Source: ATM1 sp003577165
GTDB lineage: Bacteria > Armatimonadota > Fimbriimonadia > Fimbriimonadales > ATM1
Reading direction: 5' to 3'
DNA length: 38,541 nt
Assembly (NCBI GenBank): GCA_030263715.1
Contig: SZPM01000021.1
Coordinates: 1 to 38,541, forward strand
Positions within the stretch are counted from its first letter, which is position 1, and each line of letters starts with the position of its first letter. Positions 1-8,734 of the stretch are shown here, one piece after another. The position numbers were made by a program, and so were the translations under genes. The notes under the pieces were generated by a model. It did no database searches. It was given only the letters and a program-made list of their open reading frames with translations, and was not told the DNA's origin.

Positions 1-1
1 C

Positions 2-460
2 GCGCGCGAGGCCCTGCGCGAGTTCCTTGCTGGACGAGAGACTCTCGTGACCCGCCCCTTCGAAACGACGTCGAGCTTCAACACGATCGCCTCGCTTCTG
101 GCCCACTCGGCAGGAGCCGAGGAGCGCTGGCTCGCCAGGGCGCGGGGCGTCGATGCCGGAGAGAGGCTCGAGGCCAGGATCGCGTCCTCTCCCCTGTCCG
201 TGTGGACGGAATGGGATCGGATCCGTGCCGTAACCATGGAGTTCCTCGGATGCTCCGATGACGCGCGCCTCGACTCCGAGGTGGAGTTCGAACTCGCTCA
301 ATGGCAGACCAAGGGGAGGCTTACGACGCGTGAAGTCCTCTTCCACGTGTTCAACCACGAGAACTATCACCGAGGCCAAATCTCGATGGTCCTGCAGCAA
401 TTCGGAGAGGATCCACCGAATTTCGACTATCCTCTTCTCATGTCCGGCTCGGCCCGCTAA
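2..460 (+). CDS. DinB-like family protein, 5' end outside the window
   Basis: The reading frame is open from base 2 to the stop at 458-460. The GTG at 47 is internal: the codons before it are open and read like the first helix of the family. A histidine in LLAHSAGAEERW and the motif HVFNHENYHRGQI match the metal-binding histidines of the DinB/YfiT four-helix-bundle fold. Members are metal-dependent and often act as thiol or S-transferases, but the substrate here is unknown. The stop lies 33 bp before alaS. The start is not visible, so length and full histidine set cannot be checked. Confidence 0.75.
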   Translation, partial: AREALREFLAGRETLVTRPFETTSSFNTIASLLAHSAGAEERWLARARGVDAGERLEARIASSPLSVWTEWDRIRAVTMEFLGCSDDARLDSEVEFELAQWQTKGRLTTREVLFHVFNHENYHRGQISMVLQQFGEDPPNFDYPLLMSGSAR

Positions 461-493
461 GAGCATCGGCCAAAATACGACCCCTCATCGCCC

Positions 494-3289
494 ATGAACG
501 CCCGCGAACTACGGCATCGTTTCCTTGAGTTCTTCAAATCGAAGGACCACCGCGTCCATCCGTCGGCGCCGCTGATCCCAATTGATGTCACCGGCAAGAT
601 GGACGAGACTTTGCTCTTTACGGGAGCGGGGATGGTCCAGTTCAAGCCGTACTTCAGAGGCTTGGCGACGCCCCCCCACACGCGGCTTGTCGACAGTCAA
701 AAATGCGTTCGGGCGGTCGACATCGAGGAGGTCGGAAATCCGTCGCACCTCACATTTTTCGAGATGCTGGGCAACTTCTCGTTCGGCGATTACTTCAAAC
801 GTGAGGCGATCGAATGGGCGTGGGAGTTCCTGACTTCTTCTGAATGGTTGGGAATTGATCCGAAGAAGCTCTGCGTGACCGTCTTCGAAGCGGACGACGA
901 GGCCTTCGACCTGTGGGCTGAGATTTGGCGGGCAGGGGGCTACGAACCGAGTGAGAAGATTCATCGCCTCGGTGAGGACAAGAACTACTGGCCGGCCTCG
1001 GCGTTTTCCCACGGCCCCCCCGGGCCGTGTGGACCTTGCAGCGAGATCTTTTTTCAGGTCGCGCCCGACTCTGAGATGGCGAACGACTATGTGGTCGACG
1101 AGGCGGCAGGGCGGTGGCTTGAAATTTGGAACCTCGTGTTCATGCAATACGAGTGGAAAGGCCATCTCAAAGACGCCGACAAACCGCATTTGGGTTACGT
1201 CAAGGAGGGGCTCGATCCACTTCCGGCGCCCTGCATCGACACAGGGAGCGGGCTCGAACGAACGTCTGCCGTCCTGGCGGGCTTCGGCGATGTGTACCTC
1301 ACCGACGTTTTCTCACCGATTGTAAGACTCCTCGAAACATTCACACGAGAACGCAATTCAAACGCCGCTTCCTACCGATATGGCAGCAATGAAGCGCTGG
1401 ACCGACCGATCAGGGTAATCGCGGATCACATCCGCACTGCTTCGTTCTGCATCGCCGACGGTGTGCTTCCGTCCAATCAAGGACGAGGATACGTGCTGAG
1501 GCGACTGATTCGTCGTGCGATCTTAAAGGGGCATCGTGATCTCGGCTTCGCGGAACTTTTTCTCGCGGATGTGTTCCCTTCTGTCATCGAAGCCCTCGGT
1601 GACCCATACGTCGAACTATCCGAACGCCGGGAACTCATCACGCGAACGCTCGAAGGCGAAGAGAGCCTCTTCCGGGCGACCCTGAGTGAAGGAATGCGAC
1701 GCTTCGCCACCTTGGCCTCGGAGTGCAGGGACGTGTTCCCCGGCGAATCTGCGTTCTTCTTGTACGACACGCTCGGATTCCCAATCGAAGTCACGCAAGA
1801 ACTCGCCGCCGAGAGAGGTTTGGCCGTCGACTTCGACGGCTATCACAAATGCATGCGCGAAGCGCAGGAACGATCGCGCGCGGCGCAGGGGGCCGCAGAC
1901 GTGTTCGGAGGATCCGAGCCGCTGATGCTAACGGTCGCGGATGGCTCTTCTGCTGACCAAGACTTCGTCGGCTATGAGCTGCTTGAAACGGAGACCCGGA
2001 TCGCGCAGATCAGCCCTCGCTTCGGCCCCGATCAGAAAACGACCGGCGACTTTCAAGTGTTTCTCAACCGGACTCCGTTCTACGCGGAGTCCGGCGGTCA
2101 GGTTGGAGACACGGGCTGGATCGAGGCGGATCAATTCTCATTTCGGGTTACCAACACTTGGAAGGAAGCCGGCATGAGTTGGTGCGACGCGAAGTTGGTC
2201 CGCTTCGAAGGAAGTGGAGCGGCCAGCGCGCATGCCAACCTCGTGGGCCTCGACCGAGATCAGATCGCTTCGGTCCTCAAGGGCGGCGTGTTCTTCAGGC
2301 CCGTGCGAGCGAAGGTGGACGCAGAGAGGAGACGCGACATCGTTCGCAATCACACGGCGACGCACTTGCTGCACGCCGTTCTCCGAGAAACACTCGGCAC
2401 CCACGTGACTCAGGCAGGATCGCTTGTTGCGCCCGACCGACTCCGATTCGATTTCACTCATCCAGCGGCCCTCTCGCAAGAGCAGTTGGACGAAATCGAA
2501 CGAAAGGTAAACGAATCCATCTCCGCAGGCACCAACGTCGAAATTCGCACGAACGTGCCCATCTCCGTCGCGCGTGAACAGGGAGCGATGATGCTATTCG
2601 GGGAGAAGTACGGCGATCTCGTCCGAACCGTTCGGGTCGGTGACATCAGCCTGGAACTGTGCGGCGGCTGCCATGTGTCGAACACAGCCGAAATCGGCCT
2701 CTTCAAGATCACGGCGGAAGGGTCCAGCGCGTCAGGAGTGAGGCGCATCGACGCGGTGACAGGCCTCGGCGCCTACGAATGGGTTCAGCACAGGGAGGTA
2801 ATGCTTCGAACGCTTTCGACAAAACTGAAGGTCCCCCCCGCGGAACTCCCGCGCGCCGTTGATAGGCTCCAAGAGGCTCTGCGCGACCTTAAGAGAGAGA
2901 AGGAGCAGCTGCTCGCCGCCTCGGATACGGCCGCAGACTACTCGGAGGTGCATGTGGGCCCGCTCCTTCTGAGAAGCCGAATCGTGCGCGTCGGAGGCAT
3001 CGAGGCAGCCAAGTTAGCGGTCGACAAACTGGTCGAGAACCTGCCCAACTCTGTCGGTCTCGTCGCGTATCAAGAGGGTGACAAGGTCATCTTCTTCGCG
3101 AAGGTCTCCAAGATCGCCTTGGCCGAGGGCGCCCACGCAGGGAACTTCGTCCGCGAAGTCGCCGCAATCACCGGGGGGGGAGGGGGCGGCTCGCCCGCAT
3201 TTGCGCAGGCGGGCGGGAAAGACGCCGGCAAAGTCGAAGAGGCCTTTCGCGCCGCTCCGGAACTGCTGAAGAAGCAACTCGGTGCCTGA
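494..3289 (+). CDS. alaS: Alanyl-tRNA synthetase
   Basis: Cytoplasmic enzyme that charges tRNA-Ala. At 931 residues it is somewhat longer than the common 870-880. The class II catalytic domain starts at the N-terminus (RHRFLEFFKSKDH). The editing domain carries HTATH near residues 620-624 and CGGCH at 723-727, the four zinc-binding positions that remove mischarged Ser or Gly. The C-terminal C-Ala domain has a glycine-rich loop followed by AQAGG. That loop is encoded by eight Gs, an A and five Gs at 3173-3186. I see no Shine-Dalgarno sequence before the ATG at 494. The end overlaps the next gene by 8 bp, suggesting translational coupling. Confidence 0.97.
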   Translation: MNARELRHRFLEFFKSKDHRVHPSAPLIPIDVTGKMDETLLFTGAGMVQFKPYFRGLATPPHTRLVDSQKCVRAVDIEEVGNPSHLTFFEMLGNFSFGDYFKREAIEWAWEFLTSSEWLGIDPKKLCVTVFEADDEAFDLWAEIWRAGGYEPSEKIHRLGEDKNYWPASAFSHGPPGPCGPCSEIFFQVAPDSEMANDYVVDEAAGRWLEIWNLVFMQYEWKGHLKDADKPHLGYVKEGLDPLPAPCIDTGSGLERTSAVLAGFGDVYLTDVFSPIVRLLETFTRERNSNAASYRYGSNEALDRPIRVIADHIRTASFCIADGVLPSNQGRGYVLRRLIRRAILKGHRDLGFAELFLADVFPSVIEALGDPYVELSERRELITRTLEGEESLFRATLSEGMRRFATLASECRDVFPGESAFFLYDTLGFPIEVTQELAAERGLAVDFDGYHKCMREAQERSRAAQGAADVFGGSEPLMLTVADGSSADQDFVGYELLETETRIAQISPRFGPDQKTTGDFQVFLNRTPFYAESGGQVGDTGWIEADQFSFRVTNTWKEAGMSWCDAKLVRFEGSGAASAHANLVGLDRDQIASVLKGGVFFRPVRAKVDAERRRDIVRNHTATHLLHAVLRETLGTHVTQAGSLVAPDRLRFDFTHPAALSQEQLDEIERKVNESISAGTNVEIRTNVPISVAREQGAMMLFGEKYGDLVRTVRVGDISLELCGGCHVSNTAEIGLFKITAEGSSASGVRRIDAVTGLGAYEWVQHREVMLRTLSTKLKVPPAELPRAVDRLQEALRDLKREKEQLLAASDTAADYSEVHVGPLLLRSRIVRVGGIEAAKLAVDKLVENLPNSVGLVAYQEGDKVIFFAKVSKIALAEGAHAGNFVREVAAITGGGGGGSPAFAQAGGKDAGKVEEAFRAAPELLKKQLGA

Positions 3290-4247
3290 CTCCACGCCGG
3301 TCGTCAGCGTCGTCATCGTCTCCTACAACTGCAGGGAGGACCTTCGCACTTGCCTTCGATCGCTTCCCTCTGACGTCGAAGTGATCGTCGTCGACAACGC
3401 GTCTTCCGACGGCTCAGTCGAGATGGTCCGTGCTGAATTCCCTACCTGCACGATCATTCGGAATGAGTCGAATCTCGGCTTCGGAGTTGCCAACAACATC
3501 GGCCTCCGACACGCGCGTGGGAAGTACGCCCTTCTGCTCAATCCCGACGCGCATGTGTGCGACGACGCTGTCGAAGTCCTCACGGCCTTCATGGAAACCA
3601 CAAGCGACGCAGTCGCGTGCGGTGGGTCGCTTTGGTTTCCCAACGGCGGGCTTCAGCAATCGGCCTGCAATTCCCTCTCACTATGGGCGGTGTTTTGCGA
3701 GCAAACGCTTCTTGAGAAGTTGTTTCCCGGAAGCTGTGTTTTGAGTCCGTACTGGCTCTCCAAGCGCCACGTCGGCGAGCGCGGCACCGATACCTCTCTT
3801 CAAGTTTTGCAGGTCATGGGCGCCTGCCTGATGATGCGAAGGATCGAAGGCAGGTTCTTGGAGTTCGATGAGCGATTCTTCCTGTACTGCGAGGACACGG
3901 AACTGTGCAAGCGCCTCTCGCGACACGGGAGCATCTGGTACGTTCCCGCCGCTCGCTTCCTCCATCGTCTCGGCACATCCTCGATCAGCAGTCGCCACCG
4001 CAGCATCGCCTACTACAACCGAGGCAAGGAACTCTACTTCCGCATTCACCACGGACGACTCGCGGCCATCGGCTGCTTCCTTCTTGATCGCCTCGGCGCC
4101 CTGATTCGCGCGCTTGCTTGGGGAGCGACAGCGACTCTGACCCTCTTCTCCGTGCGCCGCTTTCGAACCCAGGCGTGGCTGTTCCTTCGCGTCCTTGCTG
4201 CGCCCATCGATCCCTACCCTCCGAGGGCAGACTCGCTCCGGTCATAA
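3282..4247 (+). CDS. Family 2 glycosyltransferase (WbbL/rhamnosyltransferase-like)
   Basis: A 321-residue GT-A glycosyltransferase. The N-terminus has the nucleotide-sugar fold start VVSVVIVSYN, then VDNASSDGS and NLGFGVANN. The metal-binding LLNPDAHV takes the DXD position, and FDERFFLYCEDTELCKR is the typical acceptor-side motif of rhamnosyltransferase-like members. A hydrophobic stretch near residues 270-300 suggests membrane association. It likely transfers a sugar to a surface polysaccharide or lipid carrier; donor and acceptor are unknown. The GTG start at 3282 lies inside the last codons of alaS (8-bp overlap), an unusual partner for a tRNA synthetase and probably only co-transcribed. 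Confidence 0.88.
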   Translation: MPDSTPVVSVVIVSYNCREDLRTCLRSLPSDVEVIVVDNASSDGSVEMVRAEFPTCTIIRNESNLGFGVANNIGLRHARGKYALLLNPDAHVCDDAVEVLTAFMETTSDAVACGGSLWFPNGGLQQSACNSLSLWAVFCEQTLLEKLFPGSCVLSPYWLSKRHVGERGTDTSLQVLQVMGACLMMRRIEGRFLEFDERFFLYCEDTELCKRLSRHGSIWYVPAARFLHRLGTSSISSRHRSIAYYNRGKELYFRIHHGRLAAIGCFLLDRLGALIRALAWGATATLTLFSVRRFRTQAWLFLRVLAAPIDPYPPRADSLRS

Positions 4248-4248
4248 T
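4243..4248 (+). promoter_or_regulatory. -10 element CATAAT for a leaderless ffh transcript
   Basis: CATAAT lies eight bases before the GTG start of ffh, so transcription would begin at or very near the start codon. There is no Shine-Dalgarno sequence and no clear -35 box. The same arrangement occurs before trpS and accB. Confidence 0.55.
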
Positions 4249-4256
4249 CGCGGCCC

Positions 4257-5591
4257 GTGTTCGAGGCCCTCACAGAGAAACTGACCGGCATCTTCGGTCG
4301 GCTCCGCCGCAAAGGCCGACTCACAGAAGCGGATGTCGACGAGGCGCTTCGAGAAGTCCGCATCGCCCTTCTGGAGGCGGACGTCAACCTGCAAGTCGCT
4401 CGGGAGTTCGTGCGCCTCGTTCGCGAGCAAGCCGTCGGACAGGAGGTGTGGCAGAGCCTTACGCCCGACCAGATGATCATCAAGATCGTCCACGAGGAAG
4501 CGGTTCGACTGCTCGGCGACGAGCCTCCGAAACTCAACTGGTCTCCGTCGCCTCCGACCGTCGTCCTGATGTGCGGTCTCCAGGGGTCGGGCAAAACAAC
4601 GACGGCGGCGAAGTTGGCCGCCTGGCTCCAGAAGCAGGGCAAGAAGACGATGCTCGCCGCGTGCGACCTTCAGAGGCCCGCGGCGATCCATCAACTCCAA
4701 GTGCTCGGCGAGCAGATCGGGGCGCCCGTCCACGCGGAACTGGACTCCAAGGACCCCGTGAAGGTGGCAAAGGACGCCCTCGCCCAGGCGAAGCACCACT
4801 TCTCAGACGTTCTCATCATTGACACGGCTGGTCGGCTACAGATCGACGAGGAGTTGATGGAGCAGATTCGCAGGATCCGCTCCGCTCTCGACCCCACGGA
4901 AGTTCTGTTCGTCGCCGACGCGACAACGGGTCAGGAGGCGGTGAACGTCGCCATGGCGTTCGACGAAGCCCTCGGGATCACCGGCCTCGTGTTCACCAAG
5001 CTCGACGGCGACACCCGCGGAGGCGCGGTCCTCAGCGTCAAAGCGGTCACAGGCAGGCCGATTCGGTTCGTGGGCATTGGCGAGAAGATCGACGCCCTCG
5101 AGCCGTTCCACGGCGATCGCATGGCCCAGCGGATCCTCGGCTTCGGCGACGTCATGAGCCTGATCGAGAAGGCCACGGAGGCGGTCGAACCGGACGAAGC
5201 CCGGTCACTGGCCGAGAAACTCAAGAGCGGGGCCTTCACCTTCGAGGACATGCTCCACCAGTTCAAACTCGTCCGCCGCATGGGCTCACTGAAGAGCGTC
5301 TTGAAGTTGATTCCCGGCATCGGAAGGCTTCCGAAGGAGCTCCTGGACCAGGTCGGCGACGCCTCCATCAACCGTGTTGAGGCGATGATCCTCTCCATGA
5401 CCCCCCTGGAGCGCCGGAATCCTGATATACTTAGCGCCTCCCGAAAGCGGCGCGTGGCGGCCGGCTCCGGTACCTCGGTACAGGAAGTCAACCGCCTAAT
5501 CCGGCAACTCGGTGAAATGCGCAAGCAGATGAAGTCCTTCACCAGGCTCGCTGCAAGCGGGAGGCTCAAACGGGCATCGCGCCGCCGATAA
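4257..5591 (+). CDS. ffh: Signal recognition particle GTPase Ffh
   Basis: SRP54-type protein of 444 residues that binds 4.5S RNA and signal sequences and delivers ribosomes to FtsY at the membrane. The N domain is residues 1-100. The G domain shows GLQGSGKTT (about 107-115), DTAGR (189-193) and TKLDGD (247-252). The methionine-rich M domain follows from about 310 with the conserved GSGTSVQEVNRL segment that contacts SRP RNA. The GTG start is supported by the family N-terminus MFEALTEKL. It has its own likely leaderless promoter. Its 3' end contains a strong extended -10 element that may serve the rpsP operon. No SRP RNA gene is visible in the window. Confidence 0.97.
   Translation: MFEALTEKLTGIFGRLRRKGRLTEADVDEALREVRIALLEADVNLQVAREFVRLVREQAVGQEVWQSLTPDQMIIKIVHEEAVRLLGDEPPKLNWSPSPPTVVLMCGLQGSGKTTTAAKLAAWLQKQGKKTMLAACDLQRPAAIHQLQVLGEQIGAPVHAELDSKDPVKVAKDALAQAKHHFSDVLIIDTAGRLQIDEELMEQIRRIRSALDPTEVLFVADATTGQEAVNVAMAFDEALGITGLVFTKLDGDTRGGAVLSVKAVTGRPIRFVGIGEKIDALEPFHGDRMAQRILGFGDVMSLIEKATEAVEPDEARSLAEKLKSGAFTFEDMLHQFKLVRRMGSLKSVLKLIPGIGRLPKELLDQVGDASINRVEAMILSMTPLERRNPDILSASRKRRVAAGSGTSVQEVNRLIRQLGEMRKQMKSFTRLAASGRLKRASRRR
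5423..5431 (+). promoter_or_regulatory. Extended -10 promoter TGATATACT inside ffh
   Basis: TG-A-TATACT is a near-perfect extended -10 within the M-domain coding region of ffh, about 190 bp before rpsP. It would start transcription near 5438 and let the ribosomal protein/RimM/TrmD operon be transcribed independently of ffh. This is sequence-based inference, and a codon-driven coincidence is possible. Confidence 0.4.
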
Positions 5592-5617
5592 GGCGCACTG
5601 AGGAGAATTCTGCAAGA

Positions 5618-6022
5618 GTGAACAAGATTCGTCTGAAGCGAATGGGCGCAAAGAAGCGGCCCTACTACCGGATCGTAGTCGCGCCGAGCCTAAGCTCTCG
5701 CGACGGTTCGGTGGTCGAAGAAGTCGGCCGGTATGACCCGCTCCAAAACCCGTCGAAGGTGACTTTGGATCGGGAGCGCGCACTTCACTGGCTCAAGGTC
5801 GGGGCGAATCCAACGGAGACCGTCCGCCGGCTGCTCGAAAAGGACGGCGTGTGGGCCGAATACGAATCCACTCTTCCGGCGAAGAAGCCGCGACGAAAAC
5901 CGGTCAAGCCGAGGGTCAAGACGCCGAAGCCCGTGAAAGAAAAGAAGCGAAAGGCTCCCCCGCCACCGGTCGAAGCGGAAGCGGGTGAGACGACAGAGGC
6001 GGCCGCGACCGTCGAGGAGTAA
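5618..6022 (+). CDS. rpsP: 30S ribosomal protein bS16 with basic C-terminal tail
   Basis: Small-subunit protein; the N-terminal 80 residues match bS16 (NKIRLKRMGAKKRPYYRIVV, GRYDP, DRERALHWLKVGA). The usual protein is about 80-90 residues. This one has 134 because of a 50-residue tail rich in Lys, Pro and Arg that becomes acidic at the end, presumably disordered and RNA-binding. The GTG start follows AGGAG at 5601-5605. It leads the group rpsP-KH-rimM-trmD, with only three bases before the KH gene. Confidence 0.95.
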   Translation: MNKIRLKRMGAKKRPYYRIVVAPSLSSRDGSVVEEVGRYDPLQNPSKVTLDRERALHWLKVGANPTETVRRLLEKDGVWAEYESTLPAKKPRRKPVKPRVKTPKPVKEKKRKAPPPPVEAEAGETTEAAATVEE

Positions 6023-6025
6023 GCA

Positions 6026-6265
6026 ATGGATGTTTCCAAGGTCGTCGAGTACTGCGTAGCCCGCCTGGTGGACGATCCGGAAAGCGTCGTCGTGGACGCC
6101 AAGAAAGACCGCGGAGTGATCCACGTGCAAGTCTCTGTTGCGCCGAACGACGTCGGTAAAGTCATCGGCCGAAATGGGCGCGTCATCAACGCGCTAAGAC
6201 ATGTCGTATCGTCGGTCGCAGCGAAAACCAACCATCGAGCCTACGTCAAGATCCTCACACCTTAG
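6026..6265 (+). CDS. khpA: KH-domain RNA-binding protein (KhpA-like)
   Basis: A 79-residue single type II KH domain. The signature is VGKVIGRNGRVINALR, with the GRNG loop in place of the usual GxxG that contacts RNA. Small KH proteins always found between rpsP and rimM act with KhpB in post-transcriptional control of cell division and envelope genes in Gram-positives. Whether that holds here is unknown. It starts three bases after the rpsP stop. Confidence 0.93.
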   Translation: MDVSKVVEYCVARLVDDPESVVVDAKKDRGVIHVQVSVAPNDVGKVIGRNGRVINALRHVVSSVAAKTNHRAYVKILTP

Positions 6266-6278
6266 CGACGACCCGCTC

Positions 6279-6758
6279 GTGCCGATCGGCAAGATCGTCG
6301 GCACGTTCGGTCTCAAGGGCGCGCTTAAAGTCTGGCCCGAGACGAGTTTCCCGGAGCGCTTCGACGCAGGCAAGACCATCGTCATAGACGAAGTCGCTTA
6401 CGTCATCCGAGAGTCTGCCTGGCACAAGAGACAGGTGCGCATTCGACTCGAAGGCATCACGCGAATTGAAGAAGCCGAGAAGTTCGTCGGCAAGCAGCTC
6501 GCCGCGCTATCTTCGGAAGCCCCCGATCTCGAAGAAGACGAGTACGCCGTCGAAGACCTTCTCGGCATGACCGTGATTGCGGATGACGGGCGGGTCATCG
6601 GGCAGATCGACGAGGTCATGCACGCTCCGGCGCACGACGTTTACCGCGTCGGCCAAATCCTGATTCCCGCGGTCAAGGCTTTTATCATCCGAGTGGACGT
6701 CGCGTCGCGAAGCATGACGGTGCACCTGATACCGGGAATGGAGCCGACGGACGGATGA
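6279..6758 (+). CDS. rimM: 16S rRNA processing protein RimM
   Basis: Ribosome maturation factor for the 30S head domain that binds uS19. An N-terminal RimM beta-barrel (PIGKIVGTFGLKGALKVWP) is followed by a PRC-barrel (EDLLGMTVIADDGRVIGQIDEV and IPAVKAFI). I chose the GTG at 6279, 13 bp after the KH stop, because it places the conserved GKIVG at the N-terminus. An ATG at 6201 in the same frame would add 26 residues and overlap the KH gene by 65 bp; it cannot be excluded. The stop overlaps trmD by four bases. Confidence 0.92.
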   Translation: MPIGKIVGTFGLKGALKVWPETSFPERFDAGKTIVIDEVAYVIRESAWHKRQVRIRLEGITRIEEAEKFVGKQLAALSSEAPDLEEDEYAVEDLLGMTVIADDGRVIGQIDEVMHAPAHDVYRVGQILIPAVKAFIIRVDVASRSMTVHLIPGMEPTDG

Positions 6759-7462
6759 GGATCGACTTCGTCACCTTGTTCCCTGAGACCGTGCTGACAG
6801 CGGTCCGCGCGAGCATCCTCGGACGGGCCGAAGCGCGAGGAATCGTCGCGTTCGGCGCGATCAACCCTCGAGACTTCGCAACCGACGCTCATAAGACTGT
6901 CGACGACGCGCCGTACGGAGGCGGGCCGGGAATGGTGATGAAGCCGGATGTGGTGGCCGAGGCCATCCGAGCCGTCCAGTCACCGGGAGCGACCTTCGTG
7001 TATCCCGATCCTGCGGGCCGCAAGTTCGAGCATGCCGCTGCAGCCCAACTCTCTTCCGCGTCTCACCTGGTCTTTGTTTGCGGTCACTACGAGGGCATCG
7101 ACGAGCGCGTCATGGAGGCGTTTCCGGGCGAAAGGCTCAGCGTCGGCGACTTCGTCGTAACGGGCGGCGAGTGGCCCGCTGTCCTGATGGCGGATGCTGT
7201 CGTTCGGCTCCTGCCGGACGTGCTCGGGTGCCAGGACTCGCTTGCAGAGGACGCCTTCTCCGATGGCCTGCTGACTTACCCACAGTACACGCGCCCGGAG
7301 GTCTGGGAGGACCGCGCCGTCCCGGAGGTTCTCTTGAGCGGCGACCACGGCCGGATCCGGGCCTGGCGGAGGTTGATGAGGCTCAGCGCGACCCGCGAGA
7401 GGAGGCCTGACCTGTTCGCACGCGCCCCCCTTTCCAAATCCGACCTCAAACTGCTAGAATAG
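6755..7462 (+). CDS. trmD: tRNA (guanine-N1)-methyltransferase TrmD
   Basis: SPOUT-class enzyme that methylates G37 of tRNAs with a GG sequence, including the tRNA-Pro(GGG) at 21285, and prevents +1 frameshifting. The knotted AdoMet site is visible: DDAPYGGGPGMVM, CGHYEGIDERV and VGDFVVTGGE. The length of 235 residues is normal. ATG overlaps the rimM TGA. The last codons contain the promoter for rplS. Confidence 0.97.
   Translation: MRIDFVTLFPETVLTAVRASILGRAEARGIVAFGAINPRDFATDAHKTVDDAPYGGGPGMVMKPDVVAEAIRAVQSPGATFVYPDPAGRKFEHAAAAQLSSASHLVFVCGHYEGIDERVMEAFPGERLSVGDFVVTGGEWPAVLMADAVVRLLPDVLGCQDSLAEDAFSDGLLTYPQYTRPEVWEDRAVPEVLLSGDHGRIRAWRRLMRLSATRERRPDLFARAPLSKSDLKLLE
7452..7460 (+). promoter_or_regulatory. 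Extended -10 promoter TGCTAGAAT for rplS
   Basis: TG-C-TAGAAT lies at the very end of trmD. Transcription would start near 7467 and give an rplS leader of about 26 nt with a TGGAG ribosome binding site at 7481-7485. This gene is therefore not leaderless, unlike ffh. Confidence 0.5.
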
Positions 7463-7492
7463 TCGCCCGGCCGCCTGGCCTGGAGTCTTCCC

Positions 7493-7843
7493 ATGTCGAA
7501 GAGTGCAATTCTCGATAGCGTCTCGAGCGTCAACCTGCGTACCGACCTCCCGGAAATCCGCCCGGGAGATACCGTGAAGGTGCATGTGAAGGTGCGCGAA
7601 GGCGGCAAGGAGAGGCTGCAGGTATTCGAAGGAACGGTGCTCGCTCACAAGCACGGCGGTGCGGCTACGACCATCACGGTCCGCAAGATCAGCCACGGTG
7701 TCGGAGTCGAAAGAACGTTCCCGATTCACTCGCCGATGGTCGCTAAGATCGACGTGGTCCGCAGGGGTCGAGTCCGACGAGCCAAGTTGTATTACCTGCG
7801 AAGCAAGGTCGGCAAGGCCGCCAGGATCAAAGAGGCCAAGTAA
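7493..7843 (+). CDS. rplS: 50S ribosomal protein bL19
   Basis: 116 residues, normal length. Conserved blocks include DLPEIRPGDTVKVHVKV, VFEGTVLAHKHGG, TVRKISHGVGVERTFP and KLYYLRSKVGKAARIKE. It sits at the 30S-50S interface. The ATG follows TGGAG by seven bases. The TAA stop abuts the GTG of lepB with no spacing, implying coupled translation. Confidence 0.97.
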   Translation: MSKSAILDSVSSVNLRTDLPEIRPGDTVKVHVKVREGGKERLQVFEGTVLAHKHGGAATTITVRKISHGVGVERTFPIHSPMVAKIDVVRRGRVRRAKLYYLRSKVGKAARIKEAK

Positions 7844-8734
7844 GTGTTCCCTGCTCTGCTCGCGCAGGCGCAGCAGTCCGGGTTCTCAGAACTGATTGAG
7901 CGCCTCGCGCGCACCTCGATCCCGTCCATTCTGCTCTTCTCTCTCGCGTGCACCGTCATCCGCGGCGGCATCTATGCCTATCTCGCGGCAAACCCCCATG
8001 CTCGCCACGGCTTCGGACGGATTCTCGTCCTGATTCAGGAACTTGCTGACGCCTGCATCTACGCGAGCATCCTCGTCTTCCTCATCGTTCGCCCGTTCTT
8101 CGTCCAGACGTTTCAGATCCCGACACCATCAATGGTGGACACCTTGAAAGTCGGCGATGTGCTTCTCGTTGATAAATTCACCTACCGGTTTCGGCGCGAG
8201 CCGCAGAGAGGCGACATCGTCGTATTCAAACCCTCGGACTTCGTGCTGCACGAGAACGGAAACCCGCCGGGCACGGATTACGTGAAGCGACTCGTCGGCC
8301 AACCGGGCGACATCGTCACGATCGAAAGCGGAGTGCTAAAGATCAACGGTGAGGTTCAGCCCGAACCCTACGTCCGACTGTACTCGCCCAACGGAAACTT
8401 CTTCCCGACGGAGCGGGATCGAGTCGACTTCAGCATCGTCACCGACTTCAAGTTGGTGCAGCGTGGCGAACAGGTGATTCCGCTCGTTATGGACCCAAGC
8501 GGACAGATCAACCTCCACAGCGCGCAACCCTTCCAACTGCCAGCCGACGAACTTTCCGAACTCTGGACTCACAAGCCCGCGGCGATCCCCCCCGGGCAGT
8601 ACCTCATGGTGGGGGACAACCGGAACAACTCGAACGACGGTCGCTTCTGGGGCTTGATCTCGCGTGATCAGGTCGTCGGGCGCGTGTGGTTCCGCGTCTT
8701 GCCGGTGGGCCGATTCGGCAGGGCCGATCGCTAA
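7844..8734 (+). CDS. lepB: Signal peptidase I
   Basis: Membrane-bound serine protease that removes signal peptides. Two hydrophobic segments lie near residues 25-45 and 65-90. The catalytic serine S96 is in QIPTPSMVDTL, the general base K148 in DYVKRLVGQPGD, and the conserved GDNRNNSNDGRFWG follows near residue 260. An insertion of roughly 50 residues precedes that last box. The length of 296 is in range for an extended form. The GTG start begins right after the rplS stop. The end overlaps the convergent recG by three bases. Confidence 0.95.
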   Translation: MFPALLAQAQQSGFSELIERLARTSIPSILLFSLACTVIRGGIYAYLAANPHARHGFGRILVLIQELADACIYASILVFLIVRPFFVQTFQIPTPSMVDTLKVGDVLLVDKFTYRFRREPQRGDIVVFKPSDFVLHENGNPPGTDYVKRLVGQPGDIVTIESGVLKINGEVQPEPYVRLYSPNGNFFPTERDRVDFSIVTDFKLVQRGEQVIPLVMDPSGQINLHSAQPFQLPADELSELWTHKPAAIPPGQYLMVGDNRNNSNDGRFWGLISRDQVVGRVWFRVLPVGRFGRADR

